The translations under genes were made by a program, and so were the position numbers. Shown here in pieces: positions 1 through 8,688 of a stretch of DNA of 38,561 nucleotides (its first letter is position 1; the number at the start of each line of letters is the position of its first letter). Below the pieces are notes generated by a model. That model was not told the DNA's origin. It searched no databases and saw only the letters and a program-made list of their open reading frames with translations. Where the stretch lies: assembly GCF_009729415.1 (NCBI RefSeq), contig NZ_MPKW01000014.1:1-38561 (forward strand), given 5' to 3'. This DNA is from Mycolicibacterium sp. CBMA 234 (GTDB lineage: Bacteria; Actinomycetota; Actinomycetes; Mycobacteriales; Mycobacteriaceae).

Positions 1-576
1 GTGCCCGCCGATGTGCACGGGTATCGGCGATATGGGCTTGGGATAGCAAGCGGCATTGGCGAATTCGAAGAACTCTCCCGAATGGTTGGCGCCGTCGGGC
101 TGATCCGACCAGAGCAATCGCAGGATGTCGATCTGCTCATCGGCACGCCGGCCGCGCGCGTCGAACGGGGCGCCGCAGGCCTCGATCTCCTCGCGCAACC
201 AGCCCATACCCACGCCGAGCCGAATTCGGCCGCCGGACAACACATTCAACGTGGCCAGTCGCTTCGCCAGCACAACGGGATGGTGGTTGGGCAGAACCAG
301 CACTCCGGTAGCCAGTCCTAGCGTGCTGGTCTGGCCGGCCAGAAACGCCAGCAGGTCCAATGGATCGGGCACGGGGCAGTCGGCGGGGATTTCCACCCGG
401 CCCGACGCATCGTACGGATACACACTCGAGTACCGGGTCATCATCACGGTATGTTCCACGGCCACAATGGATTCGAAGCCGCAGGTTTCGAGGTGCCGAG
501 CAAACTCGGTCATCCACACCGGATCGGCCGTCACCCCGGTGGTGACAGGTGTGACCACGGCGAATTTGAGTGACAT
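1..576 (-). CDS. LLM-class F420-dependent oxidoreductase (N-terminal part)
   Basis: The gene runs off the left edge; 192 N-terminal residues are visible. It begins [14 protein letters not shown], followed by a long run typical of the luciferase-like TIM-barrel family: an early VEHT segment, then LATGVLVLPNHHPVVLAK, then LSGGRIRLGVGMGWLREE at about residues 120-140, and an ending PISPIPVHIGG. In actinobacteria these proteins usually use coenzyme F420 for hydride transfer; the substrate cannot be told. The ATG overlaps the TGA of the upstream kinase gene as TGATG, so translation is probably coupled and this is the last visible member of the operon that starts near 3905. Family call is firm; F420 use is inferred from the family. 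Confidence 0.85.
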   Translation of the reverse strand, partial: MSLKFAVVTPVTTGVTADPVWMTEFARHLETCGFESIVAVEHTVMMTRYSSVYPYDASGRVEIPADCPVPDPLDLLAFLAGQTSTLGLATGVLVLPNHHPVVLAKRLATLNVLSGGRIRLGVGMGWLREEIEACGAPFDARGRRADEQIDILRLLWSDQPDGANHSGEFFEFANAACYPKPISPIPVHIGGH

Positions 577-1892
577 CAGCGCCTCCGCTCGCTCCGGCGA
601 ATTTCTTCCCAGCACTGCAGCCGGGTCATGCCCGTCCGGTCCATGCATTCCCGGATCGGGGTTTCCTGCTCCGGCGCAGGCGATTCGGTGGTCGTGGCTG
701 GCGTGCCGGTGGCCGTGGTGTCCGTGACGGTTACTGTGCTGTCGGTGGGGCTTGGTGGCACCGAAGCTTGAGTGGGAGCCGGAGCCATGGTGGTCGGCGG
801 TGTGGTGGATGCCGGGGGAGTGACAGCAGTCGAGGTGGAGGCCGGTTTCTGTGGTTGCTCATCCTTGGCCCGGTGAAAATCGAAGGCCGCCCAGATAAGT
901 GCGGCGATCAGCAGCACGGTCAGCGCGACGGGCAGTGCCAGGGAGCGCCGTGAGCGGGTGGACGTGTCGGGGCGCAGGATCTCGGTGCGGCTGGTCCCCG
1001 CGGCTGGGGCCAAGGTGGTCGCGTCGGCGCCCGTCATCCCCAGTGCGTGCTGCAGTGCCCGGGCGAAGTCGGCGCACTTGTCGAACCGATCCTTGGGGTC
1101 CTTGGCCAGTGCCTTGGCCAGCACAGGGTCGAGCGCCGCGAGCTCGGGCCGCCGCTCGGACAGCGCCGGCGGCGCCGCGGTCAGGTGCTGGCCGATGATC
1201 ACCGCGGGGTTGGAGTTCTCGAATGGTGGTGCGCCACTGAACAACTGAAATGCGGTGGCCGCCAAAGCATATTGGTCGGCCCGGCCGTCGATGACACTGC
1301 CGGTCAACTGTTCTGGTGCGGCATAGAACACCGTGCCGACGGTCATGTTCGTCGCGGTCAGCCCGGCGGAATCATTGGCGCAGCGGGCAATGCCGAAGTC
1401 GGCCAACTTGATTCGCCGGTTCGCCGGATCGGTGTTGCTGATCAGGATGTTGGCCGGCTTGACGTCGCGGTGCAGCAGGTCGTGTTGATGCGCATAGTCG
1501 AGCGCGGCAGCGACCGCAGTGACGATTTCGGCCGCTCGATCGTCAGGCACTCCGCTGCGGCTCCGGACCAGCCGGCTGGCGTCGGTGCCGTCCACGTACT
1601 CCATCGAGATCCACAACTGACCGTCGAACTCGCCGCGGTCGTACACCCCGACGATGTTCGGATGCGACAGTGCGGCAGTCAGATCGGCTTCCCGCAGGAA
1701 CCTTTCGCGGAATTCAGGGTTGGTCGATACCTCGGGGCGCAGGACCTTGAGTGCATCCCGGCGGGGCAAGCGCGGGTGCTGTGCGACGTAGACCTCACCC
1801 ATTCCGCCGGAACCGAGGCACCTGACAATGGTGTACCCGGCGAAGTCGGTTCCCTCGGCCATTGGCATTGGGGCATCGTAAACCGATGCCAC
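576..1892 (-). CDS. pknF: Membrane Ser/Thr protein kinase, PknF type
   Basis: A 438-residue receptor-like kinase that phosphorylates Ser/Thr of cell proteins. The kinase domain (about 17-285) has the glycine loop [10 protein letters not shown], catalytic Lys49, [10 protein letters not shown] (Asp143), DFG (Asp165) and a Thr-rich activation loop [17 protein letters not shown]. It closely resembles M. tuberculosis PknF in this domain. A short basic juxtamembrane stretch leads to one membrane helix (about 317-340). The outside part is a Thr/Pro-rich stalk ending in a small tail with two cysteines 11 residues apart, a possible disulfide-bonded sensor. The GTG at 1892 has a good AGCAGGGG upstream; the start MPMAEG at 1868 would match PknF more closely. 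It lies 10 bases after the reductase gene and overlaps the oxidoreductase gene by one base, so it is part of a redox operon. Its partner and signal are unknown. Confidence 0.93.
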   Translation of the reverse strand: MASVYDAPMPMAEGTDFAGYTIVRCLGSGGMGEVYVAQHPRLPRRDALKVLRPEVSTNPEFRERFLREADLTAALSHPNIVGVYDRGEFDGQLWISMEYVDGTDASRLVRSRSGVPDDRAAEIVTAVAAALDYAHQHDLLHRDVKPANILISNTDPANRRIKLADFGIARCANDSAGLTATNMTVGTVFYAAPEQLTGSVIDGRADQYALAATAFQLFSGAPPFENSNPAVIIGQHLTAAPPALSERRPELAALDPVLAKALAKDPKDRFDKCADFARALQHALGMTGADATTLAPAAGTSRTEILRPDTSTRSRRSLALPVALTVLLIAALIWAAFDFHRAKDEQPQKPASTSTAVTPPASTTPPTTMAPAPTQASVPPSPTDSTVTVTDTTATGTPATTTESPAPEQETPIRECMDRTGMTRLQCWEEIRRSERRR

Positions 1893-1902
1893 CAGGCCCC
1901 TG

Positions 1903-3006
1903 CTACAGGTCGAGCGTCAGTGGACCGTCGCCTTGGGCGCGGGACACGCAGATCAGTGCCTGCCCGGCCTTGCGTTCGGTTTCGGTCAGCAGGCCGTCGC
2001 GGTGGTCGACCGCGCCGGCGAGCACCTTCACCCGGCAGGTACCGCAGAAGCCCTGCTGGCACGAATACGGCGCGTGCACACCGGCTTTGATCAAGGCCGT
2101 CAACAAGGTCTCGTCGGCTTGGACCGCCACGGTCTGACCGGTCGAGGCGACCTCGACCTTGAACTCGTGGCCGTCGACCACTGGCGGCGCGGCGAAGCGC
2201 TCGAAGTGCAGTTCGATGTCGTCGGCGTCGACCAGCCGGGCGCGGATCGCGTTGAGCATGGGCGCCGGGCCGCAGGTGTAGACGGCGGTGCCGGCCGGGC
2301 AATCACCGAGTAGGTCGTCAGCGGTGGGTAGACCGTGGACATCGTCGGTGCGAATCGTCACGCGAGAACCGAACTGGGCGAGTTCGTCCAGGAACGGCAG
2401 GGTGTCCGTGCCGCGACCGGTGTAGACCATCGACCAGTCGATACCGAGCTTCTCCGCGCGGTGCAGCATCGACAGGATCGGTGTGATGCCGATACCTCCG
2501 GCGATGAACCGGAGCCGCCCCGTCGGCGAACCGAAACCGGGCACCGTCATCGGGAACGCGTTGCGCGGTCCACTGGTGGTGATCACGTCACCGACGGCGA
2601 GCGTGTGGGCCTCGATGGAGCCGCCACCGCCATTGGGGATGCGCCGCACGGCAATTCGGTAAGTGCCCTGTTCGTCCGGGTTGCCGCAGAGCGAGTACTG
2701 CCGAATCAGCCCGCTGGGCAGGTGCACGTCGATGTGGGAACCCGGATGCCACGAGGGCAGCGCCGTGCCGTCGGCCGACCCGAAGGTCAGTGCGACCACG
2801 TCCTGATCGTGGGCAACCACCCGACGATCCAGCAACCGTAGCCGGACCTCGCGATCCACCGTGGCCAGTGGCCGCGGTCGCCGGATCGCCGTCGTCACCG
2901 CCAGCCCGCCGCTGATGATGGCGTCGGCGACGGTCACCAGCATGTCGTGGCGCGTCCGCCCGAAGACGCTGGGCGGGGCCAGCCGCACCCGGGACCGAAC
3001 GCTCAT
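1903..3006 (-). CDS. Flavin/[2Fe-2S] ferredoxin-NAD(P)H reductase
   Basis: A 367-residue electron-transfer protein of the phthalate-dioxygenase-reductase type. Order of domains: flavin-binding barrel with RQYS (102-105), nucleotide-binding domain with [12 protein letters not shown] (about 170-181) and CGPAPML, then a C-terminal plant-type ferredoxin domain with cysteines 316, 321, 324 (CQQGFCGTC) and 353. It would pass electrons from NAD(P)H through the flavin to the cluster and on to an oxygenase. Its ATG overlaps the stop of the upstream di-metal protein gene as TGATG, so that protein is the obvious electron acceptor. The first about 45 residues lie before the flavin domain and have no recognised motif. 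The function as a reductase is firm; the partner is inferred. Confidence 0.93.
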   Translation of the reverse strand: MSVRSRVRLAPPSVFGRTRHDMLVTVADAIISGGLAVTTAIRRPRPLATVDREVRLRLLDRRVVAHDQDVVALTFGSADGTALPSWHPGSHIDVHLPSGLIRQYSLCGNPDEQGTYRIAVRRIPNGGGGSIEAHTLAVGDVITTSGPRNAFPMTVPGFGSPTGRLRFIAGGIGITPILSMLHRAEKLGIDWSMVYTGRGTDTLPFLDELAQFGSRVTIRTDDVHGLPTADDLLGDCPAGTAVYTCGPAPMLNAIRARLVDADDIELHFERFAAPPVVDGHEFKVEVASTGQTVAVQADETLLTALIKAGVHAPYSCQQGFCGTCRVKVLAGAVDHRDGLLTETERKAGQALICVSRAQGDGPLTLDL

Positions 3007-3905
3007 CAGTGGTGGGCCGCGCGAGCGGCGGGGGAGTTGGCCAGATATGCGACGGCCTGAGCCGTGGAACCCATGTGTTCCGGGGTGTAGCTCGGCTTGA
3101 AGTACGGCAGGGTCTGCGCGAACAGCAGGTTGCTGTACGACGGCAGCAGACCGAGCTTGGAATCACGCATCCGCACACGCTGCATCTGCCACCAGGTCAA
3201 TTGCAACTGCGGGTCCGACTTGACCAGGAACCGCATGCCGCGCTGGAAGAGGACGTACAGGCCGGTCCCGGCCACGGCCATGGCGCGGACCCGGGTGAAG
3301 TAGCTGTCCCGGAAGTAGGTGGCGACGTCGTGAGCGACCGAACGGTGCTCGACCTCCTCGGCGCCGTGCCAGCGGTACAGGTCCGTCAGCGTCGGGTCGG
3401 CGTCGTAGTCGTCCCACGTGCAGTTCAGCACGAAATCGCCGAGCACGGCGGTGAAGTGTTCGATGGCGGCGATCAGCCACAGGCGTTCGATCAGGTGGTT
3501 CATCCGGCGTCGCGGGCTGGTGGTCTTCGTCGGGGCGAGGATCCTCTCGAAGACGAACTCGACCTGGTTCAGCAGCGGCGCCACGTCCAGACCGGAGTCG
3601 ACCATGTAGTCGTGCATCACGGTGTCGTGTGCCTCGGCGTGCATGGCCTCCTGGCCGATGAAGCCGCGGACGTCCTCGGCCAGCTTCGGGTCCTTGATGA
3701 GCGGCAGGGCCTCGTTGAATACTTCGACGAACCAGCGCTCGCCGGCCGGCAGCATGATGTTCAGCAGGTTCACCAGGTGCGAGGACACCGGGTGGCCGGG
3801 AATCCACGACATGGGCTTGTCGGCCGTCGCGAACTGCACGTTGCGGGCCTGGATCTGCACCGGACCCGGGTCAACCTCGTCGGCAAATCGTTGTGGTCGC
3901 AGCAT
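3006..3905 (-). CDS. Four-helix di-metal protein (PF10118, called metal-dependent hydrolase)
   Basis: A 299-residue protein of the family usually labelled predicted metal-dependent hydrolase. The sequence shows the ligand pattern of ferritin-like di-iron carboxylate enzymes: Glu56 in AGERWFVEVFNEA, Glu86-x2-His89 in GQEAMHAEAH, Glu149 in AIEHFTA, and Glu184-x2-His187 in GAEEVEHRSVAHD. This E / ExxH / E / ExxH order is that of ribonucleotide reductase R2, soluble desaturases and bacterial multicomponent monooxygenases, so an O2-using oxygenase or desaturase fits better than a hydrolase. First gene of the operon; the overlapping next gene encodes a matching reductase. GGAGG lies 10 bases before the ATG, and TACACT about 40 bases further upstream could be a -10 box. 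Substrate unknown; a hydrophobic or acyl substrate is only a guess. Confidence 0.85.
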   Translation of the reverse strand: MLRPQRFADEVDPGPVQIQARNVQFATADKPMSWIPGHPVSSHLVNLLNIMLPAGERWFVEVFNEALPLIKDPKLAEDVRGFIGQEAMHAEAHDTVMHDYMVDSGLDVAPLLNQVEFVFERILAPTKTTSPRRRMNHLIERLWLIAAIEHFTAVLGDFVLNCTWDDYDADPTLTDLYRWHGAEEVEHRSVAHDVATYFRDSYFTRVRAMAVAGTGLYVLFQRGMRFLVKSDPQLQLTWWQMQRVRMRDSKLGLLPSYSNLLFAQTLPYFKPSYTPEHMGSTAQAVAYLANSPAARAAHH

Positions 3906-4002
3906 GGAACAGCTACCTCCGGATCCTCAAGCATCGTTGCAAGTGCATCCAGTGTAAGCGTTTTATATGGGAACGGCGGTACTGGGTTTTTTCTGCCCGT
4001 GT

Positions 4003-4059
4003 CGAAACTGCATTCCAGCAGCCAAAGTTCGAGTGCTGACCTGCGGGAATGCAGTTTCG
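4003..4059. repeat. Perfect 14-bp inverted repeat
   Basis: CGAAACTGCATTCC at 4003-4016 is repeated in reverse complement at 4046-4059, with 29 bases between. It lies between the stop of the small secreted protein (4068) and the promoter side of the di-metal gene (3905), so it could end the transcript arriving from 4068, though no U-run follows. It could also be a short mobile or dispersed repeat. Confidence 0.75.
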
Positions 4060-4067
4060 GCGGAGGA

Positions 4068-4511
4068 CTACATGCCGGGGATCGTCATGCCCGGCTGCGG
4101 GCCGACGGGCGTCGCCTGCACCGTCGTCACGCCGTTGGAGCCGACGCGCGGGCCCTGCGGAGCGCCGCCGGGCGCGCCGCCAGAGGCGGGCGAACTGTCC
4201 TGAGCGTTCTCGACGGCCTTGGTGGTGCAGTTCAGCATCAAGATGACGCGGCCGTGGCTGCCCATCTTTTCCTGATCGACGATGCACTGAGCCTGCGGCA
4301 CGTCACTGCCCACGGAGCCGCCGAAGGTGGCCTTCACGCCCTGGCTCTTCAGAATCGAGACGGCGCGCGCGTACGACTCACCCACCACGTTCATGGCGTT
4401 GGAGCCGCCGGGATCGGACGCCGCCACCGACGAGCCGAACATCGCATTGGCACCCATCGCAATGGCGCCTGATGCCACGGCACCGGCCGCCAGCATTACC
4501 AGCTTCTTCAC
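4068..4511 (-). CDS. Small secreted protein with a PASTA-like domain
   Basis: A 147-residue protein. The start MKKLVMLAAGAVASGAIAMGANAMFG is a signal peptide or N-terminal anchor. The middle (about 38-102) reads NVVGESYARAVSILKSQGV followed by a beta-rich stretch and two cysteines (AQCIVDQ and LNCTT), which resembles one PASTA domain, the extracellular module that binds peptidoglycan fragments. This similarity is judged by eye and is weak. The tail (from about 108) is Gly/Pro-rich and disordered. The GTG start follows a strong GAGGAGGT. It lies 56 bases downstream of malQ on the same strand, and a hairpin-forming repeat follows it. No function can be assigned beyond a probable cell-envelope location. 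Confidence 0.75.
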   Translation of the reverse strand: MKKLVMLAAGAVASGAIAMGANAMFGSSVAASDPGGSNAMNVVGESYARAVSILKSQGVKATFGGSVGSDVPQAQCIVDQEKMGSHGRVILMLNCTTKAVENAQDSSPASGGAPGGAPQGPRVGSNGVTTVQATPVGPQPGMTIPGM

Positions 4512-4567
4512 CTGACCTCCTCGAGTACAGCGAAGATAGCGCAGATGACGGGGTGGAGAAACTCGAA

Positions 4568-6724
4568 TCAGGCTTTTCCCGGCGTCACGGCGTCACCCAT
4601 CACCTGGGCCAACGTGGCAGCGCGGGGGTCCGAAAACAGGTCCTCCAACAGCACCTTGCTGCCGTCGGGCCCAGCCAGCGGCACCCGCCAGTTCGGATAT
4701 TCGTCGCTGGTGCCCGGCTGGTTCTGAGTGCGAACGTCGCCGACCGCGTCGGGCAAAGCCAGAGCCAGCAGCCGCGACGGGGTGCGAGCCAGGTAGCGGT
4801 ACAGGGCGAGCACGATCTGATCGGGTTCGATGGCGTCGGGTGCAATGGGCGGCAGCAACCCGGCGCCGTGCAACACGTCCAACCACCGCTGCTGGTCGGC
4901 GTGATCGGCCGCGGCCTCTTCTTCGAAGGGGCGGGTCAGCAGCCTGAGTTCGTGGCGCAGCTGCAGATGGGCCCCGGCCAGGTAGCCGGCCGTCGGCGGG
5001 AGGTCGTGCGTCGTCACCGATGACAGGCAGTACTCGCGCCAGCGCGGCGCCGGCAGCGGGCCGCCGTCGCGATCGGCCTCGAACCACAGGATCGAGGTGC
5101 CGAGCAGGCCGCGTTCCCGCAGATAGTCCCGCACCCACGGCTCGACGGTGCCCAGGTCCTCGCCAACCACCACCGCGCCGGCCCGGTGCGCCTCCAGCGC
5201 GAGGATGCCGATCATCGCTTCGTGGTCGTAGTGGACATAGGTGCCGTCGACGGGCGTCGCGCCGTCCGGGATCCACCACAACCGGAACAGGCCGATGATG
5301 TGGTCGATGCGGACGCCTCCCGCGTGCCGCAGCACCGCCCTGACCACGGCACGGAAGGGTTCGTAGGCCCGTTCGACGAGTTGATCCGGGCGCCACGGTG
5401 GCTGGGACCAGTCCTGCCCGAGCTGATTGAACTCATCCGGTGGCGCGCCGGCCGACACCCCGGTGGCCAGGACGTCCTGCAGGGCCCAGGCATCGGCGCC
5501 GCCGGGATGCACCCCGACCGCCAAGTCGTGCACGATGCCCAGGGACATCCCGGTCTGGATCGTGGTGGCCTGTGCGGCGGTCAGCTGGTCGTCGAGCTGC
5601 CATTGCAGCCAGCGGTGGAAATCGATACGGCTGCTGTGCTTTTCGGCGAATCCCTGGACCGCAGGGTGGTCCGGGTGCTGAAACTCCAGGGGCCAGGTGC
5701 GCCAGTCGTCGCCGTGCTTCTCGGCCAACACGCACCACGTCGCGAAGTCGTCGAGGGCGCGGCCGGTGCGCTGGCGATAGCCGGCATAAGCTAGCGCCCG
5801 CCCGGCCGAGCGGCTGGCGCGGTACACCTCCTTGAGCGCAGTCCGCTTGGACTTCCAGGCGGCGTCCCGATCGATGAACTCGAACTTGTCGGCCCGGGAC
5901 TGGGCGTCGGTGCGGGCCTTACGCAGCGTCGCGGGGGTGCGGACCGCCGTGTACTCGGGGATTGCCTGAACCCGCAGGTACAGCGGGTTGGCGAACTGCC
6001 GTGAGGTCGGCAGATACGGCGACGGTTCCATCGGCGCCACAGGCCCGGCCGCGTGCAACGGATTGACCAGGATGAAATCGGCCTGGTGCAGGGCGGCGGA
6101 CCACACGGCCAGGTCGGTTAGATCGGTGAGATCGCCTGTGCCCCAGGAGTTTTTCGACCGCACGCTGTAAAGCTGGGTAGCCAGGCCCCAGGCGCGGGAG
6201 TTGCCCATGCGGCTCGGCAGGGTCAGGGCATCCGGAGTGACGATCAGTACCGCGTCGGGGTCGCCGGCGGCGCCGGCCTGCACATGCAGCCGGTGATAGC
6301 CCAGCGGGAGATCGGCGGGCAGCTCGAACGTCGCCTCGCCGACGAGTCGGCCGTCGAGATTGAACGGCGGCCGGTTGTTCTCCAGCTGGCGCAGCCCGGC
6401 ACGGACCGAGCCGTCCTCCAACCGGATCCAGACGCCGACGGGCGCGCCGTGGGTGACGTGTACCCAAAAGCTCGACGGCTGCCCCGACCGCGCGACGATG
6501 GTCGGGGACAGGGGCTGCTGCCAGTAGGCGCGATCGTGCTGGGCCAGCGCCGCGGCACAGGCGTCCTCAGTGTCGGCGCGCACGCCCAGCCCAGCGAGGA
6601 CGGCGATGAGCGTCGTCGCGGCGACGGGATGGTGCGCGCCGCGCCAATCGACGTACTCGGTGGCCACACCGTGGCGGCGGGCAAGCTCGACCAGCGACGC
6701 GGTGCGAGGTGTCATGCGCGTCAT
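4568..6724 (-). CDS. malQ: 4-alpha-glucanotransferase (amylomaltase)
   Basis: Transfers alpha-1,4-glucan segments between maltodextrins, releasing glucose; part of maltodextrin and glycogen turnover in the cytoplasm. The GH77 signature is complete: YSVRSKNSWGTGDLTDL, SPYLPTSRQFANPLYL, the nucleophile Asp in VRIDHIIGLFRLWWIP, the acid/base Glu in VVGEDLGTVE and the third acid in TTHDLPPTAGYL (about residues 493, 541 and 593 if counted from an ATG at 6781). As in other actinobacterial MalQ proteins, an extra N-terminal beta domain of about 160 residues precedes the barrel. The open frame reaches an ATG at 6781, but similarity to M. tuberculosis MalQ begins at TASLVELARRHG, so a start at 6724 or 6715 is preferred; this also leaves room for the divergent promoter of the next gene. 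Confidence 0.93.
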   Translation of the reverse strand: MTRMTPRTASLVELARRHGVATEYVDWRGAHHPVAATTLIAVLAGLGVRADTEDACAAALAQHDRAYWQQPLSPTIVARSGQPSSFWVHVTHGAPVGVWIRLEDGSVRAGLRQLENNRPPFNLDGRLVGEATFELPADLPLGYHRLHVQAGAAGDPDAVLIVTPDALTLPSRMGNSRAWGLATQLYSVRSKNSWGTGDLTDLTDLAVWSAALHQADFILVNPLHAAGPVAPMEPSPYLPTSRQFANPLYLRVQAIPEYTAVRTPATLRKARTDAQSRADKFEFIDRDAAWKSKRTALKEVYRASRSAGRALAYAGYRQRTGRALDDFATWCVLAEKHGDDWRTWPLEFQHPDHPAVQGFAEKHSSRIDFHRWLQWQLDDQLTAAQATTIQTGMSLGIVHDLAVGVHPGGADAWALQDVLATGVSAGAPPDEFNQLGQDWSQPPWRPDQLVERAYEPFRAVVRAVLRHAGGVRIDHIIGLFRLWWIPDGATPVDGTYVHYDHEAMIGILALEAHRAGAVVVGEDLGTVEPWVRDYLRERGLLGTSILWFEADRDGGPLPAPRWREYCLSSVTTHDLPPTAGYLAGAHLQLRHELRLLTRPFEEEAAADHADQQRWLDVLHGAGLLPPIAPDAIEPDQIVLALYRYLARTPSRLLALALPDAVGDVRTQNQPGTSDEYPNWRVPLAGPDGSKVLLEDLFSDPRAATLAQVMGDAVTPGKA

Positions 6725-6845
6725 CTTGCCGCGATTCGGAGCACCATGGGAGTTGAAGGCGGACCGGCCGAAGCGCGACATTGCCGTGGATTTTCCACGC
6801 GGTGGACGGCCGGTGTCCGGTTAGGCTGCGCGCGGAGGTGTCGAC

Positions 6846-7751
6846 GTGAGTTCCGATTTGTTGTCCGGCGTGCTGCCGACGATGCTGCACGACCCGGTCT
6901 CCTACGCCATTCCGTTCTTCGTGGTGGCGCTGCTCCTGGAGTGGGGCGCGGCTCGCAGGCTCGCTCACGACGAACGGCAACGGCCTCCGGCGGGCTCGTA
7001 CCTTCGGGCCGATGCCTGGGCGAGCATCTGGATGGGTGCGGTGTCGCTGTTCACCAGCGGCGTGCTGAATTTCCTTGCGCTGGTCGGCTATGCGGCGCTT
7101 TTCGTGTACGTCGCGCCGTGGCAGCTACCGGGAAACGCTTGGTACACCTGGGTGATCGCGATTCTCGGCGTAGACCTGATCTACTACACCTATCACCGGA
7201 TCGCCCACCGCGTGCGGCTGTTCTGGGCCACGCACCAGGCACACCATTCCAGTGAATACTTCAATCTGTCGACTGCGCTGCGGCAGAAGTGGAACCCGTC
7301 CGGCGACCTGCTGATGAAGGCGGTGCTGCCGGCCCTGGGGGTGCCGCCGTGGATCGTGTTTGCGAGTTTCTCGGTGAATCTGGTGTACCAGTACTGGATT
7401 CACACGGAGCGCATCGAAAAACTCTGGCGGCCAATCGAATACGTTTTCAACACCCCGTCGCATCATCGGGTGCACCACGGACGAGATGCGCAGTACCTGG
7501 ACAAGAACTACGGTGGCATCCTGATCATCTGGGATCGGATGTTCGGCAGCTTCACGCCCGAAATGTCGCGGCCCAACTATGGATTGACCAAACCTGTTGG
7601 CACGTACGATATCTGGAAGCTGCAGACCCACGAGTACTTTGCGATGGTCCGAGATGTGCGGCACGCCAAGGGATTCGGCGATCGGCTGGGGTATGTGTTC
7701 GGGCCGCCGGGGTGGCAGCCGCAGGATCCGCGGGCCGCGTCGATTCGCTGA
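6846..7751 (+). CDS. erg3: Sterol desaturase / fatty acid hydroxylase family membrane enzyme
   Basis: A 301-residue multi-pass membrane protein of the fatty acid hydroxylase superfamily, homologous to M. tuberculosis Erg3 (Rv1814). The histidine clusters that bind two irons are all present: HRIAH (HX3H), HQAHH (HXXHH) and HHRVHH (HXXHH), with an isolated His in QYWIHTERIEKLW between them. Four hydrophobic segments lie at about 19-33, 55-90, 96-115 and 155-185. Enzymes of this family oxidise lipids with O2; the true mycobacterial substrate is not established, as sterol synthesis is not a general mycobacterial trait. GTG start with GGAGG seven bases upstream. It diverges from malQ and is followed on the same strand by the lectin gene, keeping the erg3-to-Rv1815 neighbourhood. 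Confidence 0.9.
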   Translation: MSSDLLSGVLPTMLHDPVSYAIPFFVVALLLEWGAARRLAHDERQRPPAGSYLRADAWASIWMGAVSLFTSGVLNFLALVGYAALFVYVAPWQLPGNAWYTWVIAILGVDLIYYTYHRIAHRVRLFWATHQAHHSSEYFNLSTALRQKWNPSGDLLMKAVLPALGVPPWIVFASFSVNLVYQYWIHTERIEKLWRPIEYVFNTPSHHRVHHGRDAQYLDKNYGGILIIWDRMFGSFTPEMSRPNYGLTKPVGTYDIWKLQTHEYFAMVRDVRHAKGFGDRLGYVFGPPGWQPQDPRAASIR

Positions 7752-7838
7752 CTCTGGGGTAAACGCTGCCAGAGAGCTGTGATTTTGTAGCGATAACTCG
7801 TTGTTTGCCAACTGTTTTGATTGACGCGAGTGGAAACG

Positions 7839-7867
7839 CTGACGCTACCGCGGTTCGTCGGTAGTGT
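7839..7867 (+). promoter_or_regulatory. Putative SigA-type promoter of the lectin gene
   Basis: CTGACG at 7839-7844 and TAGTGT at 7862-7867 are separated by 17 bases, close to the mycobacterial housekeeping pattern. The predicted transcript would begin near 7874 and leave a leader of about 40 bases before the ATG at 7913. Sequence match only. Confidence 0.45.
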
Positions 7868-7912
7868 CGATGGGTGACAGGGGTAGTTCTCAAACCGAAG
7901 GGGCTGGATTTC

Positions 7913-8509
7913 ATGGGTGACACTCTCAACAAGGGCGAGAAGCTCGAGGTTGGCCAGGAGCTGACGTCGAACAACGGCGCCTACCGGTTGGTCCTGCAGG
8001 ACGACGGCAACCTGGTGCTGTACGTGGGGGAGCAGTCGGTGTGGGCCACCGGCACCAATGGGCAGGCCGTCCAGCGCGCCGAGGTGCAGGAGGACGGCAA
8101 CTTCGTGCTGTACACCGCGGACCAGCCGGTGTGGGACAGCAAGACCTCAGGCGCCAGCGATGTCCGCCTGGTGCTGCAGGACGACCGCAACCTCGTTCTG
8201 TATGCCTCCGACGGCGCGAAGTGGTCGTCGGACACCCGCACCGACGAGGTGCCGGCGCCCGTCGAGGTCGCCCCGGCCGCCGTCGAGGAGGCCGAAGTGG
8301 TCGAGGTGGCTGCCGAGCCTGTGGCCGAGCCTGCCCCGGAGCCCGAGGCGCCGGCGGCACGCACCTACACCGTGCAGTCCGGTGACACCCTGTGGGCCAT
8401 CGCCGAGCAGTTCTACGGCGACGGCAACCGCTACCCGGAGATTGCCGGCGCCAGCGGAATCGACAACCCCGACCTGATCCAGCCCGGTCAGTTGCTGACC
8501 ATTCCCTGA
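7913..8509 (+). CDS. Bulb-type mannose-binding lectin fused to LysM (MSL type)
   Basis: A 198-residue protein with a plant-like bulb lectin domain and a C-terminal LysM domain. The three mannose-site motifs QxDxNxVxY are all intact and exactly 30 residues apart: QDDGNLVLY (29-37), QEDGNFVLY (59-67) and QDDRNLVLY (89-97). An acidic, Ala/Pro/Val-rich linker (about 108-148) leads to LysM (RTYTVQSGDTLWAIAEQFYG to the end), which binds peptidoglycan glycans. The same arrangement is known in M. smegmatis as the lectin MSL. No signal peptide is visible at MGDTL, so if it acts at the surface its export route is unclear. The start is placed at the ATG at 7913, after GAAGGGG, because MGDTL opens the known protein; an in-frame GTG at 7874 coincides with the predicted transcript start. 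Confidence 0.92.
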   Translation: MGDTLNKGEKLEVGQELTSNNGAYRLVLQDDGNLVLYVGEQSVWATGTNGQAVQRAEVQEDGNFVLYTADQPVWDSKTSGASDVRLVLQDDRNLVLYASDGAKWSSDTRTDEVPAPVEVAPAAVEEAEVVEVAAEPVAEPAPEPEAPAARTYTVQSGDTLWAIAEQFYGDGNRYPEIAGASGIDNPDLIQPGQLLTIP

Positions 8510-8521
8510 CCTGGACGGACT

Positions 8522-8553
8522 TGGTGGCCCGGATCGAAAGATCCGGGCCACCA
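8522..8553 (+). terminator. Hairpin terminator after the lectin gene
   Basis: A perfect 14-bp stem (TGGTGGCCCGGATC and its complement) closes on a GAAA tetraloop, 12 bases after the lectin stop codon. No U-run follows, the form common for mycobacterial terminators. Confidence 0.8.
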
Positions 8554-8688
8554 GTGCATTTCAGGGCGGGCTCGGAATGGGTGCGTGACCTGCGCGGTCG
8601 GGCGGCACGGCGCCGACCTTTCCCGTACCGCGCTGAGGTTTGCGGGGTAGGCTGGCCCGACGCTCGTCCGGAGTGATGGGAGAAGGTC

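Noticed and set aside
6785..6799. CGTGGA-TTT-TCCACG inverted repeat between malQ and erg3
   Set aside because: Six-base arms in GC-rich DNA are expected by chance at this frequency; no promoter could be fitted around it with confidence.
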